Shown piece after piece: positions 8,157-14,888 of a stretch of DNA of 38,442 nucleotides. Origin of the DNA: Pseudomonadota bacterium (GTDB lineage Bacteria > Myxococcota_A > Bradymonadia > UBA4248). The stretch covers positions 1 through 38,442 of the forward strand of contig JAFRYG010000005.1 in the NCBI GenBank assembly GCA_017441205.1, given 5' to 3'. The notes beneath the pieces are model-generated. The model was given only the letters and a program-made list of their open reading frames with translations, was not told the origin of the DNA and searched no databases. How positions within the stretch are numbered: position 1 is the first letter of the stretch; every line of letters starts with the position of its first letter. The position numbers and the translations under genes were made by a program.

Positions 8157-8197
8157 GTGAGTCGTATTTTGGCGCGCATGCGGCAAAATAGACGAAC
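8157..8197 (+). repeat. GTA/TA hairpin family, copy 3
   Basis: GTC (8161-8163), an unpaired G, TATTTTG (8165-8171), a 12-base loop, CAAAATA (8184-8190) and GAC (8191-8193). The outer stem is weak: flanking GTGA/GAAC gives only its end pair beyond two mismatches. It follows copy 2 by five bases. Confidence 0.55.
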
Positions 8198-8222
8198 CAT
8201 GGCGCAATGAACATGCGCCATG
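8198..8222. other. 9-bp perfect inverted repeat after the 654-aa gene
   Basis: CATGGCGCA and TGCGCCATG separated by seven bases, just past the minus-strand stop at 8229. It could help end the 654-aa gene's transcript, but there is no clean T-run. Confidence 0.5.
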
Positions 8223-8228
8223 AATCCA

Positions 8229-10193
8229 TTAAAAAGCAAACGTGGAAATTCTATTGTCGGGGGCTGATTCGAACATTTGTATTCTGTCGAGGAAAGTCGA
8301 TTCCTGGATTTGAAGGGAGCTGAGGATCTGCTGGAAACACCGTTCAGTCCGGAGGAGTTCGGCAATATCGAGGGTGTAGCAATCGTCGTCTTTTTCGACG
8401 CGCCATGCGATGCCCTGCGGTGTGGAGAGCCAGATTTCGACGATTTGGTTGCCGACGACGAGGATGATGGGGATTCTGAAAGTCGAAACGAGCGTGGCGA
8501 ATACCGGTCGCATCATTTCGAGCATTTCGAATTCGAATTCGCTCCAGTAGTTGACGAAAAGGGGGATGGCGTCGCGCGGGGCCTGATTGAGCGTTTGGAT
8601 GAGGCGGTGCGAGATGAGTTCGGTAATGAAGATCTGGTCGTTATTGAGGGGCAGGAGCAGGAAAGTATCGCTTTGGATGCGCAATTTTTCGAAAACTCTC
8701 GTGGCACTGAGTTCACTGGATTGCTGGGCAGTATTGACGATGAGGTTCATTCCGCGGCAAGAGAGTTCGAGATCTGCGTCGTCGGAACGTTCGCCGAGGG
8801 TGAGCGGTTTTTCGAAGAGCAGGATAGTTCTTGGTGCGGGTGCTGGCCAGAGTTCGGCTGGTCGTATATCGAACTGTGGCTGCAGCTGGTAATCGGTTTC
8901 GGGCGACAGAGGGATGATGCCTGAATTCGTCGTGAAGAGTGTGACCGAAGTGTTTTCGACGGCGAGAACGGGGGCGGATGAGAGACAGACGAATGCGTTG
9001 GCTGCAGGGCTGCAGATGTCATCGCACAGGATGATGTGGGCGCCTTTGAGTGCAGCGATTCTGGCCATATTGGGATCGCGGGCGGCGTTGGCCGAAAGGA
9101 CGGCGATGTTCCACCGCTGGTACAGAGTGCTGAAGATACTTTTGTTTTCGAGCGATTCCGGCAGGCATGAGAGTTTTCCCTGTTTGTCGGAGAGCAGGCA
9201 AATTCTTTGTATCTGGCCGTGATATTTAACTCTGGCCAAAAAGCAGATATTGGCCGGTGATGCTGCGGGGAGCGGCTGCTCGTTGTCCCATGCGGGGATT
9301 TCGCGGCATTGCCAGAGGCTGAGTGCATCCGGTTTTGCGTTTTGGATGGCGGTATGGATATCGGGGGCCTGACAGATATGGATGTTCAGGGGCGTGGAGA
9401 GGGGGGATTTGGGGAGTTTCCAGATGGCTTCGGGGGATGTCAGGGAATGGTGGATAGGGCCGGGAGGTGTTTCGATATCCGGATATGAAGCTTCTGCGGT
9501 CTGGATTTCGGGTTGTTTGAGGATTGCATTGAGGTGCAGCTTGAAGACATCCCGGGGCAGAGAGAGAATTTCGGCGGCCCGTGCACTGGCCATGGTTTCG
9601 GGGGATACGGATTTGAGGCATTCGATGAGGGCGAGTCTTCGCAGTTCATTGGCCTGATCGAAGTGGCAGAGGATATTTTGCCCGATGACGAAAGCCGGGA
9701 TATCGAACAGACCATCAGCGAGTGCTTCCTGGAGGCATGCGTCCTGGAACTGGAAGTTGTCGCGTTCGGAGGATGTCCTGAAGATTTCGTCGAAGCTGAG
9801 ATCGAGCGATTGAAGGATATTTCGCAGGACGGCGGCATCGATCATCTGTCCTTTTCGCCAGATGAGTTCGAGGATTTGGCGAGAGTACGATTCGAATCGT
9901 TCCGGCGCATGGGTCATGAGCCAGATGCCGACGCGCAGTGCGGAGCCGTTGTGGAATTTTTCATTTTGCCAAATGAATTCGATTCCTTCGCGCCGGCTGT
10001 ATCTCAGGGCTTCCTGTTTCATGAAGTCGCGTTGTCTTGTGCATGGGGGCTCGCATCCGGTCAGGGCGCGCAGGGAATAGGCGTCGAGAGCAATCCACTG
10101 GAGCTGAATGGGGAGATCCCGGATGGCACTGATGGCGTGCATCATGAGGTAGGAACGATAATCGGAATAGTCGAAATAAAACCGGATTTTCAT
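8229..10193 (-). CDS. thioredoxin-fold/degenerate nitrilase-like fusion protein
   Basis: A 654-aa cytoplasmic protein (no signal or membrane segment). Residues 1-195 look like the 2-hydroxychromene-2-carboxylate isomerase/GST-kappa/DsbA-fold family: the start FYFDYSDYRSYL matches FYFDFLSPFSYL-type openings, and GLFDIPAFVIG (161-171, Pro166) matches the cis-Pro end of the fold. The catalytic Ser of the family (S in LSP) is Asp11 here, with a Ser one residue earlier. Residues about 265-430 resemble the carbon-nitrogen hydrolase fold: NIAVLSANAARDPNMARIAA then LKGAHIIL aligns with the nitrilase Cys segment, but the catalytic Cys position is Ala368. The last ~220 residues are unrecognised. It may be a binding or regulatory protein rather than an enzyme. 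No good ribosome site precedes the ATG. Confidence 0.8.
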   Translation of the reverse strand: MKIRFYFDYSDYRSYLMMHAISAIRDLPIQLQWIALDAYSLRALTGCEPPCTRQRDFMKQEALRYSRREGIEFIWQNEKFHNGSALRVGIWLMTHAPERFESYSRQILELIWRKGQMIDAAVLRNILQSLDLSFDEIFRTSSERDNFQFQDACLQEALADGLFDIPAFVIGQNILCHFDQANELRRLALIECLKSVSPETMASARAAEILSLPRDVFKLHLNAILKQPEIQTAEASYPDIETPPGPIHHSLTSPEAIWKLPKSPLSTPLNIHICQAPDIHTAIQNAKPDALSLWQCREIPAWDNEQPLPAASPANICFLARVKYHGQIQRICLLSDKQGKLSCLPESLENKSIFSTLYQRWNIAVLSANAARDPNMARIAALKGAHIILCDDICSPAANAFVCLSSAPVLAVENTSVTLFTTNSGIIPLSPETDYQLQPQFDIRPAELWPAPAPRTILLFEKPLTLGERSDDADLELSCRGMNLIVNTAQQSSELSATRVFEKLRIQSDTFLLLPLNNDQIFITELISHRLIQTLNQAPRDAIPLFVNYWSEFEFEMLEMMRPVFATLVSTFRIPIILVVGNQIVEIWLSTPQGIAWRVEKDDDCYTLDIAELLRTERCFQQILSSLQIQESTFLDRIQMFESAPDNRISTFAF

Positions 10194-10342
10194 GGAATTG
10201 AGCGATGGTGCGAATGAGCGGAAATCATCTTCAGGGATGCCGGATAATCAGTTTTTCCATAGAGTTCATATCAGAGTTGCGGCTGTTGAAACAGAAGAAA
10301 GGCGATAATTCATGAATGCGGATAAAAAAAATAAAAAAGGAC

Positions 10343-10371
10343 TTGCGCGAATGAATGGGATTCTATATAAG
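10343..10371 (+). promoter_or_regulatory. sigma-70-type promoter of the tRNA-Ala pair
   Basis: TTGCGC (10343-10348), a 17-base spacer and TATAAG (10366-10371), then a GC-rich stretch (GCGCACGCCG), as is common at growth-rate-controlled stable RNA promoters. It is 36 bases ahead of the first tRNA. Confidence 0.6.
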
Positions 10372-10407
10372 CGCACGCCGTTGCGGCGAATAGCCGAAAC
10401 ACTCCAT

Positions 10408-10480
10408 GGGGCTTTAGCTCAGCTGGGAGAGCGCATGACTGGCAGTCATGAGGTCACCGGTTCGATCCCGATAAGCTCCA
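10408..10480 (+). tRNA. tRNA-Ala (anticodon GGC), copy 1
   Basis: A 73-base cloverleaf. Acceptor GGGGCTT/AAGCTCC has the G3-U70 pair that marks alanine tRNA. D stem GCTC/GAGC, anticodon stem CATGA/TCATG with loop CTGGCAG (anticodon GGC at 10441-10443), T loop TTCGATC. The T stem ACCGG/CCGAT has a C-A mismatch at its second pair (50-64). Discriminator A at 10480; CCA is not encoded. Confidence 0.95.
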
Positions 10481-10485
10481 TGTCT

Positions 10486-10558
10486 GGGGCTTTAGCTCAG
10501 CTGGGAGAGCGCATGACTGGCAGTCATGAGGTCACCGGTTCGATCCCGATAAGCTCCA
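10486..10558 (+). tRNA. tRNA-Ala (anticodon GGC), copy 2
   Basis: Identical base for base to copy 1, including the C-A mismatch in the T stem. It is separated by only five bases (TGTCT), so both come from one precursor. CCA is not encoded. The perfect identity points to recent duplication or gene conversion. Confidence 0.95.
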
Positions 10559-10565
10559 TAAAAAA

Positions 10566-10593
10566 AGCATCCATAAAATGGATGCTTTTTTTT
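10566..10593 (+). terminator. intrinsic terminator after tRNA-Ala pair
   Basis: Stem GCATCCAT / ATGGATGC (10567-10574, 10578-10585) with a 3-base loop, flanked by A6 before and T8 after. It ends the tRNA transcript eight bases past the second tRNA. Confidence 0.95.
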
Positions 10594-10956
10594 TGCCTAT
10601 GTTTAACCATTGCGGCTATGCAATGATCCAAAGAATCATTGCTTTGAGCTTTGAGAATGATTCACTCATCCAGGGAACATCTGAACAATTGGCCTCTTTT
10701 CCCCAAAGGGGCAAGGGGAGTGGCAGAAACACCACACTGCAATTCTGGGGGCGGTTGGAATGCTGCAGTCCCCCAAAATGCGCATAGCCCGGACGTGATC
10801 TAAAAGAGCCATACGATGCAGGTCATATAGAATTTCATCTTTTTTCGCGTGGCGGGGAGGATGTCACCGGGTTTAAACCAATAATATCGCCGCGCGAAGC
10901 GGCGAATATTCATGGGTCTGTAAATCCAGGTGACGGGGGTTTCTCATGGGAAATAC
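10594..10956. other. gene-free region downstream of tRNAs and lolA
   Basis: 363 bases without a supportable gene. It contains GCAATGAT/ATCATTGC (10620-10627, 10635-10642), an imperfect hairpin around 10740-10782 (TGGGGG..CCCCCA), and the nested structure at 10863-10934. A 69-codon frame over 10578-10787 starts inside the tRNA terminator and has no ribosome site. Confidence 0.6.
10863..10934. other. nested long hairpin downstream of lolA
   Basis: GTCACC+GGGTTTA (10863-10875) pairs with TAAATCC, a bulged A, and GGTGAC (10921-10934), giving 13 pairs with one G-T. Inside, TCGCCGC-gcgaa-GCGGCGA forms a second hairpin (10887-10905). It starts 22 bases past the lolA stop, read on the minus strand. 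No T-run, so it may protect or process the lolA mRNA 3' end, or be a small structured RNA. Confidence 0.5.
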
Positions 10957-11739
10957 CTATTCACATATATGTCTTGCATCAGCTGGGGGTTCAAATCGAA
11001 AGGAGCTGTCTGCGAGCTCGGCATTCATTTCCGGGGATTTGAAGGTAATCCTGTTGAAGTTCCCGAGTGCATCGTAGATGGTTGCGCGATAGACCTTGGC
11101 TGTGGGCATCAGGATTTCGAATTTGATGCGTTCGTAGGCGAGGGATGGCGTGACGGGGGTGAGGGTGAGGGAAACCTGATTTCCTTTGATTTTGTCGAGT
11201 TTGACGGAAAAGTCGTCTTCGATCCGTCCGGTTCCTGCGAGGAACGTCAGAGCGGTCGGGAGTTGCGAAGTACTGAGGTTTTGTTTGCAATACTGTCGGT
11301 AGACGGGTTCCCACGACCAGAAATATTTGCCGTCACTGATGAGGAAACGTGACTCGGGTTTTTCGTAATCCCAGCGCATCAGACCGGGTTTTTTGAACCA
11401 GACGACGCCATTGGAATGTTTTTTGACGCCATCGACGGTTTCGTAATCCTGATCGAATGTAGCGGAATAGGTTTTGGCGTTATCGTAATACTTCTGGATG
11501 GCGTCCACATACTGGCGTGCGTCGTCAGCGACCGTACCCTTTTTATTATGAGCTGCTTTCTGTGCGTTGTTTGCCTGGGCTGCGCCCGGGACGGTCTGCT
11601 TAATCATTTCAGATATGCTGTGATAGGATTTTGCTGGGGCGTCTTTTTTTGGGGGATCGGCATCCTGTGCGAACGCGGGCAAAAAAATCATCGAGCAAAT
11701 CAGGGTCAATGCTGTTGTGAGAGCTATTTTCTTTTTCAT
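10957..11739 (-). CDS. lolA: LolA-like outer-membrane lipoprotein carrier
   Basis: A 260-aa periplasmic chaperone of the LolA family, which carries lipoproteins from the LolCDE complex to the outer membrane. Start at 11737-11739 (MKKKIAL) is supported by AAGGAG seven bases upstream and gives a clean signal peptide ending AFA/QD near residue 24; an in-frame ATG at 11835 would add 32 residues ahead of it and spoil the signal. After a Pro/Lys-rich stretch, the core is typical: the Tyr-Tyr..FDQDY segment, GVVWFKKPGLMRWDY and FLISDGKYFWSWEP. About 60 residues between signal and core make it longer than the usual ~200 aa. The rest of the Lol system is not in the window. Confidence 0.9.
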   Translation of the reverse strand: MKKKIALTTALTLICSMIFLPAFAQDADPPKKDAPAKSYHSISEMIKQTVPGAAQANNAQKAAHNKKGTVADDARQYVDAIQKYYDNAKTYSATFDQDYETVDGVKKHSNGVVWFKKPGLMRWDYEKPESRFLISDGKYFWSWEPVYRQYCKQNLSTSQLPTALTFLAGTGRIEDDFSVKLDKIKGNQVSLTLTPVTPSLAYERIKFEILMPTAKVYRATIYDALGNFNRITFKSPEMNAELADSSFRFEPPADARHICE

Positions 11740-11845
11740 CTCGGGTCTCCTTATGGTTTTGGTCCCTGCGAGACTTGGATTCTGGATTAGGGAAAATGGT
11801 CTGAAGCGAATTTGCTTCGGGAGCCGAACACTCATATCTCAAAAT

Positions 11846-11870
11846 GTGTGCCTGAAACACACTTTTTTTT
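11846..11870 (+). terminator. orphan plus-strand terminator-like hairpin
   Basis: GTGTG (11846-11850), loop CCTGAAA, CACAC (11858-11862), then T8. It points along the plus strand, yet no plus-strand gene lies between the tRNA terminator at 10593 and here. It would stop antisense transcription through lolA or end an unseen small RNA. A 5-bp stem is short, so chance is possible. Confidence 0.45.
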
Positions 11871-11891
11871 AGTTGTTGGTAATTCGTGGCT

Positions 11892-11918
11892 AGAGACGTG
11901 CGATTTGCGCTTCTGTAC
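11892..11918 (+). repeat. GAGACG palindrome family, copy 4 (degenerate)
   Basis: AGAGACGTGCGATTTGCGCT then TCTGTAC. The outer arms GAGACG and TCTGTAC are kept; the middle has its own GCG-A-TTT-GCGC symmetry. Same orientation as the others. Confidence 0.6.
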
Positions 11919-11940
11919 TTTGGTTGGTGAATTGTGAATA

Positions 11941-11965
11941 GAGACGTTTCGTGGAACGTCTGTAC
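11941..11965 (+). repeat. GAGACG palindrome family, copy 5
   Basis: GAGACGTTTCGTGGAACGTC then TGTAC, with AGACGTT / AACGTCT arms around a short loop. It lies 22 bases after copy 4 in the same orientation. Confidence 0.75.
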
Positions 11966-12017
11966 AGGGGGCATATCTGTACAGATTATTGATGGGACAT
12001 TCATCATTAAAATCAGC

Positions 12018-12039
12018 CACATCTGATGTGTGTCACATC
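12018..12039. promoter_or_regulatory. operator-like CACATC/GATGTG cluster
   Basis: Three 6-bp half-sites: CACATC (12018-12023), GATGTG (12025-12030) and CACATC (12034-12039). This gives two overlapping inverted repeats 45 bases ahead of the YitT start. Such spacing is common for repressor sites, but no regulator is known for it. Confidence 0.4.
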
Positions 12040-12084
12040 TTTTATCACTTTTTTGTCGAAACCGGACGAAAGAGGGGCTAGAAG

Positions 12085-13392
12085 ATGCATTCTGAATTTG
12101 GGAAATATCCCGGGTGTTTTTTTGTACAATGGAGAGATTTCGTGACGCTATCGCAGAAACTTCAGACTGTTTTTGAGTATTTTATGATTACGGTGGGCAG
12201 TATTATTGCGGCACTGGGGGTTGCGCCGTTCCTCATCGAAGCCAATGTCGTTCCCGGTGGTGTGACCGGCATATCGATGGCGATCAATTTTGTCTGGGAT
12301 ATGTTTACGGTTGGCCAGTGGATTTTGATTCTGAATGTTCCGTTGTTTATCTGGGGGGTGATTGAGCTGGGGAATGCGTTTGGTATCCGGACGCTTTACG
12401 GGTTCGGTTCGAACGCCATTTTTATTGATATGTTTCGCGGTGAGCTCCCGGGAGGTCTGGGCTGGGCGTTGCAGGATACGGAAGTCATCCAATATTTGAT
12501 AAAGAATGATTTTTTCTTTTTCATGGTTCTTGGCACGATACTCATTGGTGTTGGTCTTGGGATTATATTCAAGTTCAAGGCTACGACTGCGGGAACAGAG
12601 ATTATCTGTGCGATTTTGAAGAAGCGTTTTGGCATCAAGCCCGGTGTTTCGATGCTCGCAGTGGATTTTGTGATCATTGCCTGTGCAACGGTGGTTCTGT
12701 ATCTGAGGCCGCAGGGCGATATTCCGGTTCTGGTTCTGGCGATGTATGCGGTTGCTTCGCTTTATGTTCAGAGCAAGATTCTGGATCATGTTGTGTATGG
12801 CTTTGATTATGCGAAGAGTATGATGATAATGAGCAGCAAGAATGAGGAAATCTCGAATTACATCATGAACAAGCTGGATCGTGGTGTGACGGCACTTTAT
12901 GCGCGAGGTCTTTATACGAACAAGGATCGCGAAGTGCTGATGACGATCGTGAGTCCGAATGATGCCCGCAATCTGGCGCCCCACATCAAGAAGCTGGATC
13001 CGAATGCGTTTATCATTCTGTCGAACGTGCATGAAGTGCTTGGCGAGGGATTCCGGAGCCGCGAGGAAGTGGACATCAAGTTTTTCAAGAATGTGCGCAA
13101 GCGCGAGGCGGATGCGGCTGCGGCCAAAGCTGCCCAGAATGCGATTCGTGCTGAACTTGTGGCAAAACAGGCCGATGAGGATGCAGCCAAGGCGCGCGAA
13201 TTTGCCAATAATTTTGGAACGCTTCACCACGTGGAAACGGCCCATGAGGATGCTCAGAATGCCGAAAAGGCAGCCCAGGCTGCGCACGATGAAGCCCAAA
13301 AGGCGCGCGAACATGCGATTGAGCTTGAAGTTGTTGCGTCGAGCATAGAAGATTGCGTTATGCTTGATGAAGACAAGGGCGACAAGCCGTGA
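12085..13392 (+). CDS. YitT-family membrane protein with Ala-rich C-terminal tail
   Basis: A 435-aa inner-membrane protein. Residues about 30-240 carry the five-to-six helix YitT (DUF161) domain: VVPGGVTGISMAIN, GFGSNAIFIDMF and FKATTAGTEIICAI are characteristic. A soluble DUF2179 domain follows (about 245-325; RGVTALYARGLYTNK..LMTIVSPND). The family usually ends near here at about 290 aa, but this protein continues for about 100 residues rich in Ala, Glu, Lys and Gln, likely a long coiled coil, ending in an acidic tail. The ATG has AGAGGGG seven bases upstream; a GTG at 12142 with GGAGAG five bases ahead is an equally good start and removes the odd N-terminus. Function of the family is poorly known, possibly transport. 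Confidence 0.9.
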   Translation: MHSEFGKYPGCFFVQWRDFVTLSQKLQTVFEYFMITVGSIIAALGVAPFLIEANVVPGGVTGISMAINFVWDMFTVGQWILILNVPLFIWGVIELGNAFGIRTLYGFGSNAIFIDMFRGELPGGLGWALQDTEVIQYLIKNDFFFFMVLGTILIGVGLGIIFKFKATTAGTEIICAILKKRFGIKPGVSMLAVDFVIIACATVVLYLRPQGDIPVLVLAMYAVASLYVQSKILDHVVYGFDYAKSMMIMSSKNEEISNYIMNKLDRGVTALYARGLYTNKDREVLMTIVSPNDARNLAPHIKKLDPNAFIILSNVHEVLGEGFRSREEVDIKFFKNVRKREADAAAAKAAQNAIRAELVAKQADEDAAKAREFANNFGTLHHVETAHEDAQNAEKAAQAAHDEAQKAREHAIELEVVASSIEDCVMLDEDKGDKP

Positions 13393-13445
13393 TGATTTTT
13401 TGGGGGGCCTGCGCTTTTTGTCCTGCGGCCAAATACGCGCATGGA

Positions 13446-13490
13446 ACGCGGCTATTGTTTTGCTGTGGTGTGCAAAACAATACGCCGCGT
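13446..13490 (-). repeat. GTA/TA hairpin family, copy 4
   Basis: Seventeen pairs: ACGCGGC+TATTGTTTTG (13446-13462) with CAAAACAATA, an unpaired C, and GCCGCGT (13473-13490), loop of 10. Read on the minus strand the unpaired base is a G directly before TA, as in the other copies. It is the longest stem of the set. Confidence 0.75.
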
Positions 13491-13588
13491 TATTTTTGCC
13501 ACAGGGTTCGGACGTGGAGTCCGCTTTGCGACGGATGGATCAAAAAGAAATCAGCCCGGTCGTATTGCGGAGCAATAGAACGGGCATG

Positions 13589-13621
13589 GTGCCGCGTATG
13601 TTTGTCAAAACATAGCGGCAC
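13589..13621 (+). repeat. GTA/TA hairpin family, copy 5
   Basis: GTGCCGC (13589-13595), an unpaired G, TATGTTT (13597-13603), inner loop, AAACATA (13608-13614), GCGGCAC (13615-13621). The stem bases differ from copy 4 throughout, yet pairing is complete. Confidence 0.75.
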
Positions 13622-13643
13622 GTTCCAAAATAAAAAATATTAT

Positions 13644-13660
13644 TGGTATGAATAGTGCAT
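13644..13660 (+). promoter_or_regulatory. weak sigma-54-like promoter ahead of Cys-rich lipoprotein
   Basis: TTGGTAT-N5-GTGCAT has GG and GC separated by exactly ten bases, as sigma-54 promoters require, but misses the consensus at several -24 positions and at the first T of the -12 box. It also overlaps a TGcATAAT that could be an extended -10. It lies about 60 bases ahead of the start codon. Confidence 0.25.
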
Positions 13661-13719
13661 AATACGGAAGGTGGTGAGATTAGCCGTTCATTTTCTTTAA
13701 CCAGTGGGAGATCATTACC

Positions 13720-14613
13720 ATGAAAAAAATAACTTATATGCTTTCATTTTTGGCGCTGGCATTAATCGTTTCTGCATGTGGCGATGATGGAAAGAAGACC
13801 CATTACTGTGATTCCGGATTCCAGGCAGCCTGCGAGGATGGCCTGTATGTTTACTGCGAGATGGAGAACGGTGCTTCGGAAGGGAACGTCAAGGAAACGG
13901 ACGTATATATCAGCAACAACGTCAGGTATGTCTGCAATGACAATAATGAGCTCGTTCCGGAAAACAAGAGCGGTTATTCGTGCAAGGACGGCAAACTGTA
14001 TGACGCGACGAAGAACATGGTTATCAGTGCGGCATGTGATGCAAACGGTACCATTTCGTTCTGCGATGGCAACGATGTCGTTTCTGGTGTGAAGGGATGC
14101 CTGGATTCGAGCATGATTTATTGTGAGAATGGCCAGGTCAGGAAGGAGTCTTGCGGGCCCAATCAGGTCTGTACGCCGTATGAAAGAAACGACAGTTTCC
14201 ACGCGGTATGCTTTGACCAAAAAGAAGTCGGCGGCGGCTGTGATGCAGGTGTGACACCGTTTGGCACGTGTGACGCAAAGAATGCACTGACTTTCTGTAC
14301 GCGCAAGGATGCCAGCAAGGGCAAGACCATTCGTCTGGATTGTGCAGCAAAAGGACAGGCCTGCATGTTCATCGACGATGTGTGGGGGAATGACTGCACC
14401 TTTACGTGTGAAGATAATGCCCAGGAGTATGATGTCGTTACCGTGACGGGGATGTGTGACAAAGACGGCAAAGTGATCTATTGCGATAAGGTCAATAAGG
14501 ATGACCATACTCCCATCAAGAAGGGCGATCAACTGACTGCCTACGATATGGAATGTAAAGACGGGACGAGTTGTCAGTTTGACTTCAAAAATGGTCAGTT
14601 TGACTGTCTGTAA
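13720..14613 (+). CDS. Cys-rich lipoprotein, function unknown
   Basis: A 297-aa secreted protein with a type II signal peptide: positively charged MKK start, a hydrophobic stretch and the lipobox VSAC with Cys20, followed by GDD (the Asp is two residues after the Cys). The mature part has about 25 Cys in repeated short blocks of the form C..G..(I/V)YC(D/E), suggesting several small disulfide-bonded beta modules. The same Cys-block style appears in the N-terminal third of the VIT/vWA lipoprotein. I cannot assign a function; exposure on the cell surface or in the periplasm is likely. GGGAG precedes the ATG at about 12 bases. A GC-rich hairpin follows the gene. Confidence 0.88.
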   Translation: MKKITYMLSFLALALIVSACGDDGKKTHYCDSGFQAACEDGLYVYCEMENGASEGNVKETDVYISNNVRYVCNDNNELVPENKSGYSCKDGKLYDATKNMVISAACDANGTISFCDGNDVVSGVKGCLDSSMIYCENGQVRKESCGPNQVCTPYERNDSFHAVCFDQKEVGGGCDAGVTPFGTCDAKNALTFCTRKDASKGKTIRLDCAAKGQACMFIDDVWGNDCTFTCEDNAQEYDVVTVTGMCDKDGKVIYCDKVNKDDHTPIKKGDQLTAYDMECKDGTSCQFDFKNGQFDCL

Positions 14614-14662
14614 TCAGAGTTTTTCAGCACACGCTTGCTTCCTCCTGTGATGCTGATGACGG

Positions 14663-14696
14663 GGCCGGCGATAATCGCCGGCCTTGACTTGTTTTT
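14663..14696 (+). terminator. probable terminator after Cys-rich lipoprotein
   Basis: GGCCGGCGA-taa-TCGCCGGCC (14663-14683) is a perfect 9-bp stem. The T-run (GTTTTT at 14691-14696) begins eight bases after the stem, so termination may be imperfect. Confidence 0.6.
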
Positions 14697-14888
14697 GGGG
14701 TCGTGTTGAATAAAGGAATGGTGCGTTGCGGTATTTGCAACGTGACCATTGGGGGGCTTTGATTTGAGTTATGAATTTTTTTCTGAATGTCGTAAACTGC
14801 AAGCAACCTTACGCAGGCTGAACAAATCCTATTTTGGGTATCTCTGGATTTAATCGTCATTATCATCATTCATTAAGAGGTCATTGTT

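Larger units (their letters stand above)
11740..12084. other. divergent intergenic region, lolA / YitT gene
   Basis: 345 bases. It holds the lolA leader (-), a plus-strand terminator-like hairpin (11846-11870), two GAGACG-family palindromes (11892-11918, 11941-11965), and an operator-like CACATC/GATGTG cluster (12018-12039) before the YitT gene. No gene is supportable. Confidence 0.7.
13393..13719. other. gene-free region with two large hairpins
   Basis: 327 bases between the YitT gene and the Cys-rich lipoprotein gene, holding GTA/TA hairpin copies 4 and 5. Frames of up to 88 codons exist here, but they have no ribosome sites and read through the hairpins. Confidence 0.7.

Noticed and set aside
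10312..10626. A 104-codon plus-strand frame spanning both tRNA genes
   Set aside because: It reads through two tRNAs and their terminator, has no ribosome site, and its internal repeat is only the duplicated tRNA.
10578..10787. A 69-codon frame after the tRNA terminator
   Set aside because: It starts inside the terminator, has no ribosome site and no recognisable protein features.
13393..13655. Small frames of 83-88 codons after the YitT gene
   Set aside because: They have no ribosome sites, run through long perfect hairpins and have no protein-like composition.
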